64,000 bases of DNA from Hyphomicrobiales bacterium (GCA_900469445.1 UBXM01000007.1:57377-121376); one strand, 5' to 3'. Positions 46,763 to 58,927 are shown, counted from the first letter of the stretch. Notes: generated by a model from the sequence alone, not told the origin. Numbers and translations are program-made.

Positions 46763-48319
46763 TTACTCCGCCGCTTCGATAAGAGGCGCCGACACAAAAT
46801 CCTTCGGGAAATGCGTCATTGCGCTCATCACGGGATAGGGTGTGAAGCCGCCGAGCGCACAAAGCGAACCGAACTTCATCGTATTGCAGAGATCGGCCAG
46901 CAGCGCCTTGTTCTTCTCGGGCTCGATGCCGGCCATGATCTTGTCGACGGTCTCGACGCCACGGGTCGAGCCGATACGGCAGGGCGTGCATTTGCCGCAG
47001 CTTTCGATGGCGCAGAACTCCATGGCAAAACGCGCCTGCTTCATCAGGTTGGCCGTGTCATCGAAAACGGCGATACCGGCATGGCCGATCAGCCCGTCTC
47101 TGGCGGCAAAGGCCTCGTAGTCGAAAGGTGTGTCGAAGAGTTCACGCGGGAAATAGGCGCCGAGCGGGCCGCCTACCTGCACTGCCTTGACCGGTCTCCC
47201 CGTTGCCGTGCCGCCGCCGATATGATCGACGATCTCGCCAAGCGACAGGCCGAAGGCGGTCTCGAACAGGCCGCCATATTTGACGTTGCCGGCAATCTGG
47301 ATCGGGATCGTACCGCGTGAGCGCCCCATGCCGAAATCACGGTAGAAGGCGGCTCCGCGGTGCATGATGACCGGGATCGAAGCAAGCGAGATGACATTGT
47401 TGACCACGGTCGGGCGACCGAGAAAGCCCTGCAGCGCCGGTAGCGGCGGCTTGGCGCGGACGATGCCGCGTTTGCCTTCCAGTGAATTGAGAAGCGAGGT
47501 TTCCTCGCCGCAGACATAGGCGCCGGCTCCCGAACGTATTTCCATGTCGAAGGCGTGATCCGAGCCGAGCACCGAAGGGCCTAAAATGCCCGCAGCCCGC
47601 GCGATCTTGATCGCACGACCCATCGTGGCGATGGCATGCGGATATTCGGAACGGGTATAGATATATCCCCTGGTCGCGCCGGTCGCGATGCCGGCGATCA
47701 CCATGCCCTCGATCAGCACGAAGGGATCGCCCTCCATGATCATCCGGTCGGCAAAGGTGGCGCTGTCGCCTTCATCAGCATTGCAGACGATGTATTTCTG
47801 CGGGCCGGCGGCCTCCATCACCGTCTTCCACTTGATGCCGGTCGGAAAACCCGCGCCACCACGACCGCGCAGCCCGCTGTCGGTCACTTCCTGAACGATC
47901 TCTGCAGGCGCCATCGCGACGGCCTTTTCCAGGCCTTTCAGCCCTTGATAATGGCGATAGTCGTCAATCGATAGCGGATCGGTTACGCCGCAGCGGGAGA
48001 AGGTCAACCTAGTCTGCTGACGAAGGAAAGGGATCTCCTTCGTCAGCCCAAGACAGAGGGGATGGTCATTGCCGGACAAGAAGCCGGCATTAAAGAGGCT
48101 CGGCACATCCCGGGGCTTAACCGGCCCATAAGCCATACGACCGTGGTCGGTGCGCACCTCGACCAATGGTTCAAGCCAGAACATGCCACGCGAACCGTTG
48201 CGCACGATTTTGACATCGAGGCCACGAGCAGCGATCTCGCCGGCAATCGCGGTCGCCACCTTCTCGGCACCAAGCGCCAGCGATGCGGCATCACGGGGAA
48301 CAAAAACCGTTACCGTCAT
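46763..48319 (-). CDS. fdsB: NAD-dependent formate dehydrogenase subunit beta (NuoF-like)
   Basis: The diaphorase subunit (518 aa). An N-terminal thioredoxin-like part is followed by the FMN/NAD domain (LRGRGGAGFPTGIKW, CNADEGDSATFADR), an SLBB-like region, and a C-terminal 4Fe-4S motif (ESCGKCTPCRIGSTRGVE). It passes electrons from FdsA to NAD+. ATGA overlap joins it to fdsG upstream, and fdsA follows by 4 bp. Confidence 0.96.
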   Translation of the reverse strand: MTVTVFVPRDAASLALGAEKVATAIAGEIAARGLDVKIVRNGSRGMFWLEPLVEVRTDHGRMAYGPVKPRDVPSLFNAGFLSGNDHPLCLGLTKEIPFLRQQTRLTFSRCGVTDPLSIDDYRHYQGLKGLEKAVAMAPAEIVQEVTDSGLRGRGGAGFPTGIKWKTVMEAAGPQKYIVCNADEGDSATFADRMIMEGDPFVLIEGMVIAGIATGATRGYIYTRSEYPHAIATMGRAIKIARAAGILGPSVLGSDHAFDMEIRSGAGAYVCGEETSLLNSLEGKRGIVRAKPPLPALQGFLGRPTVVNNVISLASIPVIMHRGAAFYRDFGMGRSRGTIPIQIAGNVKYGGLFETAFGLSLGEIVDHIGGGTATGRPVKAVQVGGPLGAYFPRELFDTPFDYEAFAARDGLIGHAGIAVFDDTANLMKQARFAMEFCAIESCGKCTPCRIGSTRGVETVDKIMAGIEPEKNKALLADLCNTMKFGSLCALGGFTPYPVMSAMTHFPKDFVSAPLIEAAE

Positions 48320-48795
48320 CGGCCAATCTCCCCGACAATTTCGGAAAGACAGTGTTCGTCCACTCGACCATACACTTCGCCATCCAGCATGGCTGCGGGT
48401 GCACAGGCACAGAGGCCCAGACAGTAGACCGGTTCCAGCGTCACGGCATCGTCAGCCGTCGTCTGATGGAAATCGATCCCGAGCAATTGGCGAACGCGAT
48501 CCGCGAGAGTATCGCCACCCATCGACTGGCAGGCTTCGGCGCGGCAGATTTTCAGAACATGCCTGCCGCCCCGATGATCGCGGAAATCCGGGTAGAAGGT
48601 AACGACGCCATGCACCTCGGCACGGGAGAGATTGAGTTCGTCGGCGATAATCCGTTTTGCCTCGTTCGGCACGTGGCCGAATTCTGCCTGAAGCGCGTGC
48701 AGGATGGGCAGCATGGGCCCTTCCAGATGTTTCAGGTCACGAATGATATCGTGCGACCGCTGGGTGATCTCATCAGCGGAAATCCGCATAGTCAT
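48316..48795 (-). CDS. fdsG: NAD-dependent formate dehydrogenase subunit gamma (NuoE-like)
   Basis: A small [2Fe-2S] subunit of the formate dehydrogenase, homologous to NuoE, with ligands in VLKICRAEACQSMGG and CLGLCACAPAAM. ATG 48795 is placed eight bases after GGGAGG; ATGs at 48801 and 48789 are close alternatives, and the frame extends to 48855. It is first in the fdsGBA-D order. The ~570 bp upstream to the next gene should hold its promoter. Confidence 0.93.
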   Translation of the reverse strand: MTMRISADEITQRSHDIIRDLKHLEGPMLPILHALQAEFGHVPNEAKRIIADELNLSRAEVHGVVTFYPDFRDHRGGRHVLKICRAEACQSMGGDTLADRVRQLLGIDFHQTTADDAVTLEPVYCLGLCACAPAAMLDGEVYGRVDEHCLSEIVGEIGR

Positions 48796-48801
48796 AGACA
48801 T

Positions 48802-49371
48802 AGCCTCCCGGCAGATGCTTCGAGACAGCCCTCCTTGACTGTCTCGGGCATTCAATTCGTCCAGAGATCGGATTCATCTCCGGCGATGCGAGAAAATGTC
48901 GCAATGCAAGGAGGGGCAGTCAATAAATGAGATCAGTTACGCGATAGCGAAAACCTATCGTTAGGATTTTGAGACTTGTGGAAGAGAGTTCTTCCTTCAT
49001 CCCGAAATTGACGCTGTAACACGCAAAGATTGCATCTTCGCCATTCAATGATTTCGTCGTCAATGGTCACTTTTCACACTAATGAGCAATAAAATTGCGC
49101 CAACGCACTTAAAGCGAGAGAATAGCTGCCCTCGGCATTTCTTCCTTATACGTAAGATGTCGCTAATGATCTGGATGGTTGCCTGAGCTTCGGCGGCGCT
49201 GAGGCGTAAATTCCATCAGGATCACATTTTCCTTATGCAACCTTGACGTTTTTCCGGCATGCAGCAGTTGTCCTTTTCGGCTGATCTGTCGCGAGAAAAG
49301 CCTTGCAGTCCATGTTTTTCTGGCATTCATTCCCGCAACTGAACCGAATAAACTGGGAAAGGATAACGGTT
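48802..49371. other. Divergent intergenic region between fdsG and oppA
   Basis: Within ~570 bp I see no gene. It must contain the promoters of both operons. AT-rich segments are near 48990-49110, and TTGACG occurs at ~49242 without a convincing -10. No riboswitch fold is obvious. Confidence 0.5.
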
Positions 49372-50970
49372 ATGTCTTCTCGTCTTCTCAAACTCTCTGC
49401 GGCTGCATTGCTGGGCTCGGTACTTTTTGCCAGCGCTCCGGCCTTCGCGGAAGCTGTTCTCCATCGCGGCAATGCCGGTGAACCTCAGACGCTCGATCAG
49501 GCGCAGACCTCGATCAATATCGAAGCTTTCATCCTCAAGGATCTCTATGAAGGTCTGACGATTTATGATGCCGCCGGCAAGATTATTCCGGGTGCAGCCG
49601 AAAGCTGGACACTATCCGATGATGGCGTAACCTACACGTTTAAGCTGCGCGAGAATGCAAAATGGTCGGACGGCTCTCCCGTTACTGCGCAGGACTTCGA
49701 GTTTTCCTTCAAGCGCGTAGAAGATCCGAAAACGGCGGCGAAATACGCCAATATCCTTTATCCGATCAAGAACGCTGAAGCGATCAACAACGGCAAGGCA
49801 GACGTCGCAACGCTCGGCGTCAAGGCCGTCGATGAAAAGACGTTTGAAATCACTCTGGAGCGTCCGACCCCCTTCTTCCTCGAACTGCTTTCCCACCAGA
49901 CGGCTCTTCCCGTCTCCAAGGCAAGCGTCGAAAAGAACGGTGCCGATTTCGTCAAGCCGGGTGTGATGGTCTCCAACGGTGCCTTCAAGCTCGTCAGCCA
50001 CGTGCCGAACGACAGTCTCGTTGTCGAAAAGAACGAACATCACTGGGATGCGGCCAATACCAAGCTCGACAAGGTGATTTTCTATCCGATCGATGACCAG
50101 GCCGCCTCGGTCCGTCGTTTCGAAGCCAAGGAAATGGATCTCGTCTATAACTTCTCTGCCGACCAGATCGAGCGCCTGCGCGGCACCTACAAGGATCAGG
50201 TCCACGTTTCCCCGACGTTGGCGACCTACTATTACGCATTCGATAGCAGCCAAGCGCCCTATGACGACGTACGTGTCCGTCAGGCGCTGTCGATGGCCGT
50301 TGACCGTGACTTCCTTGCCAAGGAAATTTACAGCGGTTCACAGATCCCGGCCTACTCTCTCGTGCCGCCGGGCATGGCAAGCTATGGCGAACCTTCCAAG
50401 GCCGATTTCGCCGAGCTTTCGCAGCTCGACCGCGAGGACAAGGCGCTCGAATTGATGAAGGAAGCCGGTTATGGCGAGGGCGGCAAGCCGCTCGAAATCG
50501 AGATCCGCTACAACACCAATCCGAACCATGAACGCGTCGCTACAGCTGTCGCCGACATGTGGAAGAACACCTTCAACGCCAAGGTGACGATGACCAATCT
50601 CGACGTCTCGTCGCACTACGCCTATCTGCAGGAAGGCGGCAAGTTCAACGTTGCCCGCGCCGGCTGGGTTGCCGACTATGCAGATGCCGAAAACTTCCTG
50701 GCGCTGAACCTGTCGACCAACAAGACGTTCAACTACGGCAAGTACAACAACCCGGAATTCGACGCTCTGATGCAGAAGTCCTATGCGGAAGAGAATCCCG
50801 AAGCCCGTTCCAAGCTGCTGCACGAAGCCGAAGCGCTTCTGTCGCGCGATCAGCCGGTAGCGCCGTTCCTCACCCAGGCCGACCTGTGGCTGGTTTCCGA
50901 CCGTGTAAAGGGCTGGCAGGACAATGCCGTCAACGGTCACCTCAGCCGCTTCCTGAGCGTTTCCGAATAA
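49372..50970 (+). CDS. oppA: Oligopeptide ABC transporter substrate-binding protein (OppA-like)
   Basis: A 532-residue periplasmic binding protein with a signal peptide (SRLLKLSAAALLGSVLFASAPAFA), then GEPQTLDQAQTSINIEAFILKDLYEGL, the SBP family 5 signature near the N-terminus. It captures peptides for the OppBC/OppDF transporter. The start at 49372 (GGAAAGGATAAC before it) is chosen over a far upstream frame extension. A hairpin after the stop (50985-51015) may spare excess transcript for oppA. Gene name by homology to the operon; the exact peptide specificity is unknown. Confidence 0.93.
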   Translation: MSSRLLKLSAAALLGSVLFASAPAFAEAVLHRGNAGEPQTLDQAQTSINIEAFILKDLYEGLTIYDAAGKIIPGAAESWTLSDDGVTYTFKLRENAKWSDGSPVTAQDFEFSFKRVEDPKTAAKYANILYPIKNAEAINNGKADVATLGVKAVDEKTFEITLERPTPFFLELLSHQTALPVSKASVEKNGADFVKPGVMVSNGAFKLVSHVPNDSLVVEKNEHHWDAANTKLDKVIFYPIDDQAASVRRFEAKEMDLVYNFSADQIERLRGTYKDQVHVSPTLATYYYAFDSSQAPYDDVRVRQALSMAVDRDFLAKEIYSGSQIPAYSLVPPGMASYGEPSKADFAELSQLDREDKALELMKEAGYGEGGKPLEIEIRYNTNPNHERVATAVADMWKNTFNAKVTMTNLDVSSHYAYLQEGGKFNVARAGWVADYADAENFLALNLSTNKTFNYGKYNNPEFDALMQKSYAEENPEARSKLLHEAEALLSRDQPVAPFLTQADLWLVSDRVKGWQDNAVNGHLSRFLSVSE

Positions 50971-50984
50971 TCCGACCATCCGAG

Positions 50985-51015
50985 ACGGCGCCTGCCTAAC
51001 CGTGGGCGCCGTTTT
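50985..51015 (+). terminator. Attenuating hairpin between oppA and oppB
   Basis: ACGGCGCC-N12-GGCGCCGT followed by TTTT just before the oppB ribosome-binding site. Such partial terminators after the binding-protein gene make it more abundant than the permease. Inference from position. Confidence 0.6.
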
Positions 51016-51029
51016 GCAGGAGACCCCGC

Positions 51030-51953
51030 ATGCTGGCTTTTGTCCTGCGCCGCCTCGCGAGCGCTGTACCGACGCTGTTTATCGTCGTCACCATTTCCTT
51101 CTTCCTGATGCGTTTTGCGCCAGGTGGTCCTTTCAATCTGGAACGTCCGCTTCCGCCCGCTACGATGGAAAACATCATGCGGACCTATCAGCTGGACCAG
51201 CCGCTCTGGCGGCAATATGTGACCTACATATCCAATGCCGTTCAGGGCGATTTCGGCCCGAGCTATATCTACAAGGACAACACGGTCGCCGAACTGATCG
51301 GCAAGGGCCTGCCCTATTCGATGGAACTCGGTCTTTATGCATTGCTCTTGGCGCTGATCGGCGGCGTAACGCTCGGCACGATTGCTGCGCTCAGGCAAAA
51401 CAGCGTGCTCGATTTCTCCATCATGTCGCTTGCGACCGTCGGCACCACCATTCCGAATTTCGTCGTCGGTCCCGTTCTGACACTGATCTTCGCGATCGTC
51501 CTGTCGCTGCTGCCCGCCGGCGGCTGGGGTGATGGTTCGTTCCGCTATCTCATTTTGCCGATGATTGCGCTGGCCTTGCCGCAGCTCGCCGTGTTTGCCC
51601 GCCTCACGCGTGGTTCGATGATCGAGGCGCTGCATGCCGACCATATCCGCACCGCGCGAGCCTATGGCCTGCCGCCGCGCATCGTCGTCGTCACCCATGC
51701 CATGCGCGGCGCGCTTTTGCCGGTCGTATCCTATCTTGCCCCTTGCGCGGCAGCGCTGATGACCGGCTCGGCCGTCGTCGAGACGATCTTCACCATTCCC
51801 GGGATCGGTCGTTATTTCGTGCTCGGCGCGCTGAACCGTGACTATACGCTGGTCATGGGCACGGTCGTGCTGATCGCCATCTTCGTTATCGTCTTCAATC
51901 TCGTGGTCGATCTTATCTACGGCCTGCTCGATCCGAGGGTCCGCCATGACTGA
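51030..51953 (+). CDS. oppB: Oligopeptide ABC transporter permease (OppB)
   Basis: Inner-membrane permease (307 aa), six predicted helices, with a typical N-terminus (MLAFVLRRLASAVPTLFIVVTISFFLMRFAPGGPF) and the EAA-type cytoplasmic loop (EALHADHIRTARAYGLPPRIVVVTHAMRGALLP). It overlaps oppC by 8 bases. ATG 51030 follows CAGGAG. Confidence 0.95.
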   Translation: MLAFVLRRLASAVPTLFIVVTISFFLMRFAPGGPFNLERPLPPATMENIMRTYQLDQPLWRQYVTYISNAVQGDFGPSYIYKDNTVAELIGKGLPYSMELGLYALLLALIGGVTLGTIAALRQNSVLDFSIMSLATVGTTIPNFVVGPVLTLIFAIVLSLLPAGGWGDGSFRYLILPMIALALPQLAVFARLTRGSMIEALHADHIRTARAYGLPPRIVVVTHAMRGALLPVVSYLAPCAAALMTGSAVVETIFTIPGIGRYFVLGALNRDYTLVMGTVVLIAIFVIVFNLVVDLIYGLLDPRVRHD

Positions 51954-53088
51954 TATCATGACAAATCCGACACCGGCGCTGCCGGAAAACCCGGACACCA
52001 AGAGCCGCAGCCTTTTCCAGCTTGCCGCCTTGCGCTTCCGCCGCAACAAGGCCGCCATGGCCGGCTGCGTGATGATGGTGCTGATCGCGCTGTTTTCCTA
52101 TATCGGCCCGTTCTTCGTGCCGCACAGCTATGATCAGGTCTATTCGTCCTATGTGACGGTCGGTCCGAGCCTTGAGCCGCGACCGGACGAGGCCTCGCTG
52201 GAAGATGCGATGCGTGGTGTCGCGACCCGCGCCCGCGTCAATCTCGATGAGTTCAACGTCGAGGGCCAGACCTTTACCGCGACGCTGAGTGCCGAAAATC
52301 CGATCGATCCGCGCGCAACCCGCTATTTCGACCGTGCCAACGAATTCAACAATACGAAGGTAGTTGCGACGGAAAACGATGGCCGTGTGCTGAAGGTCGA
52401 GGGCAATGTCAGCCGCGAATATTTCTTCTTCGGTACCGATCCGAACGGTCGCGACATGGTGGCGCGCGTCATGCTCGGCGGGCAGATCTCGATCGCCGTC
52501 GGTCTGCTTGCGAGCCTCGTCTCGCTGGGCATCGGCGTCCTTTATGGTGCGACATCGGGCTATCTCGGAGGGCGCATCGACAACGTCATGATGCGTTTTG
52601 TCGAGATCCTCTATTCGTTGCCCTTCGTCTTCCTGGTTGTCGTGCTCGTCGTCTTCTTCGGGCGCTCGTTCATCCTGATCTTCCTCGTCATCGGCGCGGT
52701 GGAATGGCTGGACATGGCGCGTATCGTTCGCGGCCAGACGCTGGCGCTGAAACGCCGGGAATTTGTCGGTGCCGCACAGGCGCTTGGGTTGAGTGACTGG
52801 CAGATCATCCGCCGCCATATCATCCCGAACACGATCGGTCCGGTCATCGTCTTCGTTACCGTCGTTGTGCCGAAGGTGATCCTGCTCGAAAGCTTCCTCT
52901 CCTTCCTCGGCCTCGGCGTTCAGGCGCCGCTGACGAGCTGGGGCGCGCTGATTTCGGAAGGGGCGAGCAACATTCAGTCGGCCCCGTGGCTGCTGATCTT
53001 CCCGTCCATCTTCTTCGTGGCAACGCTGTTCTCGCTGAACTTCATCGGCGATGGCCTGCGCGACGCACTCGACCCGAAGGATCGCTGA
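51946..53088 (+). CDS. oppC: Oligopeptide ABC transporter permease (OppC)
   Basis: A 380-residue permease, about 80 residues longer than usual because of a large periplasmic loop (residues ~65-165) after the first helix. The conserved tail includes the EAA loop (EFVGAAQALGLSDWQIIRRHIIPNTIGPVIV). It pairs with OppB. Starts are close to MTDIMTN. It overlaps the preceding gene. Confidence 0.95.
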   Translation: MTDIMTNPTPALPENPDTKSRSLFQLAALRFRRNKAAMAGCVMMVLIALFSYIGPFFVPHSYDQVYSSYVTVGPSLEPRPDEASLEDAMRGVATRARVNLDEFNVEGQTFTATLSAENPIDPRATRYFDRANEFNNTKVVATENDGRVLKVEGNVSREYFFFGTDPNGRDMVARVMLGGQISIAVGLLASLVSLGIGVLYGATSGYLGGRIDNVMMRFVEILYSLPFVFLVVVLVVFFGRSFILIFLVIGAVEWLDMARIVRGQTLALKRREFVGAAQALGLSDWQIIRRHIIPNTIGPVIVFVTVVVPKVILLESFLSFLGLGVQAPLTSWGALISEGASNIQSAPWLLIFPSIFFVATLFSLNFIGDGLRDALDPKDR

Positions 53089-53089
53089 C

Positions 53090-54691
<1,602 letters not shown>

Positions 54692-54719
54692 GGCCTTTTA
54701 GTCTTCAAATATCGGAGGA

Positions 54720-54742
54720 GGGCGCGTCGTTGCGCCCTTTTT
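54720..54742 (+). terminator. Terminator after the opp operon
   Basis: GGGCGC-N6-GCGCCC followed by TTTTT, 29 bp after the OppDF gene. Confidence 0.8.
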
Positions 54743-54946
54743 CACGCCTGCACGTCGCTGTTGTGACGGAGCGTATGATCCTGCGATGACTGCGAACGCG
54801 GGGTCTGAAAGTTGATGAAGGAGATATACAGGCTGCCGCATTTGTAAGCATTGCGATGCCGTCATGTATTTAGCTAAGCGTTCAATGCATGGCTCTGCTG
54901 CAGCAATATCGCTTCTAAAGAACCAAGCTACCTGTATGATGACCCC

Positions 54947-55102
54947 ATCAGAGCGATGCACCTCCTCCCGCAGAGCTCTGAATTTCAGGCGACCTACTCC
55001 TCCTCCCAAGGGCGCCTGAGCGAACAGCGGCACTCCTCCTCCCAGTCGCTGTTCAACACTTTTCGAAAAGCCTGCCGCACCTCCTCCCGCGGCAGGCTTT
55101 TT
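54947..55102 (+). ncRNA. Alpha-r14-like trans-acting small RNA with four anti-Shine-Dalgarno loops
   Basis: Four hairpins in tandem each present CCTCCTCCC in the loop: stems AGAGC/GCTCT (54950-54979), CAGGCG/CGCCTG (54986-55018), GAACAGCG/CGCTGTTC (55022-55054) and AAGCCTGCCGC/GCGGCAGGCTT (55068-55099), the last followed by five T as a Rho-independent terminator. The loop matches the anti-Shine-Dalgarno motif of the alphaproteobacterial alpha-r14 RNAs such as NfeR1, which base-pair with ribosome-binding sites of ABC-transporter mRNAs. TATGAT at 54935-54940 is a good -10; the start is estimated. One extra hairpin compared with my recollection of NfeR1. It ends 3 bp before the frcK 3' end. Confidence 0.85.
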
Positions 55103-55105
55103 CGT

Positions 55106-55725
55106 TTAGTCCGTCAGGATAAGATCCGCCTTTCGGCAATGCTCGCGGATCAAGGCACCGTTCTTCAGGTCGTTTTCTTCGGTTTTTGCTCTCGCTGCTT
55201 CTTCGGTAAAGCCGTAGCCGCGCCATCGATCCATGAGTCGCTCTTCGAGTGTGTCCACCGGCGGGGAGATCAGGATCGAATAATCGAATTCCCCTGCCAA
55301 TGCGGACCAGGGTTTCCGGTCGAGAAGCAGGTAGTTTCCTTCAGTCAGAACGAACCGGGTGGAGGCATCGATAATGCGTGCCGCGGCGATGGCGAGCTCC
55401 CTGGACCGGTCGAACACCGGCACGAGCACGTCTCCTTCGGCCGTCCTCACCGCACGGATAATGTCGAGAAGGCCACGGACATCGAATGTCTCAGGAGCGC
55501 CTTTGCGGGGCAGCAGGCCTTTTGCCCGCAACACGCCGTCATCCATGTGAAAGCCGTCCATCGGCAGGACTTCAGCGGACTGGCCAAGCATCTTTAATGC
55601 AGCTGATAGGTCGTCGGCGAGTGTCGATTTGCCGGCACCGGGGGGGCCGGCAATCGCGACCAGAAAGCGATTTCTGTCGCCCGCACGTTCGAGAATTGTG
55701 CGGGCGATATCTCCGGTCGTCAATG

Positions 55726-55729
<4 letters not shown>
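55106..55729 (-). CDS. frcK: FrcK, nucleoside/panthothenate-kinase-like protein of the frc operon
   Basis: A 207-residue P-loop kinase-like protein (Walker A GPPGAGKST; DFDR-like VPVFDRSRE). It belongs to the uridine-kinase-like family and is homologous to FrcK of the Sinorhizobium fructose operon. A sugar-kinase role is plausible but not proved. The ATG overlaps the frcA stop by four bases and the gene is the last of the frcB-frcC-frcA-frcK operon. Confidence 0.9.
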
Positions 55730-56507
<778 letters not shown>

Positions 56508-56508
<1 letters not shown>

Positions 56509-57587
56509 CAGCGTGAAGCCTTTCTGATCCATTGGTCGGCTGCGACGGCGACAATGATGAGAACGCCGATCAGGAGGTAGGTCCATTGCACGTCGGTACC
56601 CAGAAGCCTCAAGCCGAGTGAAAAGACGCCGACGATCAGGGCGCCGAACATCATTCCGAGAATAGAGCCGCGGCCGCCGAAGAGCGAAATGCCGCCGATT
56701 ACCACTGCGGTGATCGATTCGATATTGGCAAACTGCCCGGCGGTCGGCGAGACGGAACCGATGCGGCCGATCAGCGCCCAGCCTGCCAGCGCGCAGATGA
56801 CGCCGGAAAGCACATAAACGGAGATCAGCATGCGCTGAACATTGACGCCCGAAAGGTCGGCTGCTTCGGGATCGTCACCGACTGCGTAGAGATGTCGTCC
56901 CCAAGCAGTATGGTTGAGCACGTACCAAAGCACGCCAACCAGCAGGATCATGGCGATGACGCCATAGGTGAATACTGCGCCGCCGATGCGGAATGTTTCA
57001 CCGAAGAACTGCAGGATCGGTGCCGTTGTCTCGATTTCCTGCGCGCGAATGGTCTCGTTGGCGGAATAGAGGAAGTTGCTGGCGAGAACGATCTGCCACA
57101 TGCCGAGCGTGACGATGAAGGGCGGCAGTTTTACCCTGGCGATCAGCACGCCGTTGATGAAGCCGCAAAGCGCGCCGGTGGCAAAACCGCAGAGAATGGC
57201 GAGTTCCGGGGGCAGGCCATAACGGAAGGTGAACTGGCCCATCACCACCGAGGACAGAACCATGATGGCGCCGACCGACAGATCGATGCCGGCGGTCATG
57301 ATGACCAGCGACTGGGCAGCCCCGACGATGCCGGTGATGGCCACCTGCTGCAGGATCAGCGTCAGCGAGAAGGCCGAGAAAAACTTGCCGCCAAGCGTCA
57401 GGCCGAAAACGATCAACGACACGACCAGCACGATCAGCGACACGGCGGACGGGTTGGAATGCAGGAAGTGGCGGAATTTGTGAAGGGCGGACGGCGTGTC
57501 GTGATCAAAGGACGCCACGTCCTTGGAACTGTCCTTCAGCACTTTTTCGTAGTCGTTATGCGGTGCGCTTGCCACTGGCTCGCTCAT
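56508..57587 (-). CDS. frcC: FrcC, sugar ABC transporter permease
   Basis: A 359-residue membrane protein with about nine or ten hydrophobic helices. It has the family motifs GIDLSVGAIMVLSSVVMGQ and the loop VGDDPEAADLSGVNVQRML, as in RbsC-like permeases. It forms the channel for the sugar bound by FrcB. A hairpin precedes it on the transcript (57619-57663), between frcB and frcC. Confidence 0.95.
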
Positions 57588-57618
57588 GAAATCCTCCCGC
57601 TTTATCGTGTGTCCGGTT

Positions 57619-57663
57619 CAGGCCGGTTGCCGTGGCGGGCCGATGGCGCTCGCCACCGGCCTG
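57619..57663 (-). terminator. Attenuating hairpin between frcB and frcC
   Basis: CAGGCCGGT/ACCGGCCTG (9 bp perfect) enclosing a smaller GC stem, without a long T-tract. Located in the 94-bp gap after the binding-protein gene; likely stabilises the frcB mRNA or partly ends transcription, as with oppA-oppB. Confidence 0.55.
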
Positions 57664-57681
57664 CGAGATCTGGCTAGAGGA

Positions 57682-58707
57682 TCAGCCCCAGCACTTGTTC
57701 AGGCCTTCCTTGGTGTCGATCGACTTGATCGACGGGACAGGCTTGTCGGTAACCAGCGTCACGCCGGTATCGAAGAAGTTCTTGCCTTCGGTCGGCTTCG
57801 GCTTTTCGCCGGTATCGGCGAATTTCTTGATCGCCTCGATGCCAAGTGCTGCCATCTGCAGCGGATATTGCTGAGAGGTGGCGCCGATCGCGCCTTCGGC
57901 AACGTTCTTGACGCCCGGGCAACCGCCGTCGATCGAGACGATCAACACGTCCTTTTCGCGGCCAACGGCCTTCAGCGCTTCATAGGCGCCGGCGGCTGCC
58001 GGTTCGTTGATCGTGTGGACGACATTGATGGTGGGGTCCTTCTGCAGAAGGTTCTCCATCGCCGTGCGGCCGCCTTCCTCGTTGCCGTTGGTGATGTCGT
58101 GGCCGACGACACGCGGATCATCCTCGTCGCCGATCTTGTTCGGGTCCTTCGGGTCGATGCCGAAGCCCATCATGAAGCCCTGGTCGCGGAGAATATCGAC
58201 GGAAGGCTGCGAGGGGGTGAGGTCGAGGAAGGCCACTTTGGCATCCTTGGCGGCGTCGCCCAGCGTATCCTTCGCCCATTGGCCGATCAGCTTGCCGGCG
58301 AGCAGATTGTCTGTGGCAAATGTCATGTCGGCGGCGTCGATCGGCTCCAGCGGCGTATCCAGCGCGATCACGAGAAGCCCGGCATCGCGGGCCTTCTTGA
58401 GGTTCGGCACGATGCCCTTGGTGTCGGATGCGGTAATCAGGATACCCTTGGCGCCATCGGCGATGCAGGTCTCGATTGCCGCCACCTGGCTCTCACTGTC
58501 GCCGTCGATCTTGCCGGCATAGGATTTCAGCGAGACGCCAAGTTCCTTTGCCTTGGCGGTCGCGCCTTCCTTCATTTTCACGAAGAAGGGGTTGGTGTCC
58601 GTCTTGGTGATCAGGCAGGCGGAAACATCGGCAGCCTGAGCTGGTGCCGAAAATACGACGCCAAGCGCCAGCGCCCCGAACGACAGGGACAATACGGATT
58701 TTTTCAT
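57682..58707 (-). CDS. frcB: FrcB, sugar-binding protein (fructose/mannose/ribose type)
   Basis: A 341-residue periplasmic protein (signal peptide [24 protein letters not shown]) of the RbsB/peripla-BP-4 type, with [51 protein letters not shown], and a DGGCPGVKN loop. It is the first gene of the operon and is divergent from frcR. In Sinorhizobium the homologous protein binds fructose, mannose and ribose; for this one the sugar is inferred. Confidence 0.95.
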   Translation of the reverse strand: MKKSVLSLSFGALALGVVFSAPAQAADVSACLITKTDTNPFFVKMKEGATAKAKELGVSLKSYAGKIDGDSESQVAAIETCIADGAKGILITASDTKGIVPNLKKARDAGLLVIALDTPLEPIDAADMTFATDNLLAGKLIGQWAKDTLGDAAKDAKVAFLDLTPSQPSVDILRDQGFMMGFGIDPKDPNKIGDEDDPRVVGHDITNGNEEGGRTAMENLLQKDPTINVVHTINEPAAAGAYEALKAVGREKDVLIVSIDGGCPGVKNVAEGAIGATSQQYPLQMAALGIEAIKKFADTGEKPKPTEGKNFFDTGVTLVTDKPVPSIKSIDTKEGLNKCWG

Positions 58708-58810
58708 GATCTCCTCCCAGAGACGAAGTCCGCTCGCTGCGGACGGGTTCGCTGAGAATGCAGGCCGGATCGTGCCCTAGTGCCTCCTCCGGGCATTCCT
58801 GCATCCTTAC

Positions 58811-58868
58811 AATCGTCAATAATCGCGAAAGAAAATCGTCTGTCAATAATTAATTCCGATTGAATTAT
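58811..58868. promoter_or_regulatory. frcB-frcR intergenic operator candidates
   Basis: AATAATT-N11-AATTATT (58844-58868) is an inverted repeat in the AT-rich centre of the divergent promoter region; a related GTCAATAAT occurs at 58814 and again at 58841. This looks like a binding site of the divergently encoded ROK regulator FrcR. Not shown experimentally. Confidence 0.5.
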
Positions 58869-58927
58869 TTATTCTGGCTTGTCATGCTGGGCCCGACGTG
58901 AGAGAGCGAAGGCAAGGGAGGTGCTGG

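Noticed and set aside
44938..46782. Long + strand open frame (614 codons) over fdsA
   Set aside because: Antisense to the iron-sulfur and molybdopterin domains of fdsA; no recognisable protein features.
54698..55033. 111-codon - strand open frame opposite the small RNA
   Set aside because: It is antisense to the hairpin RNA; its proline/arginine runs come from the CCTCCTCCC loops.
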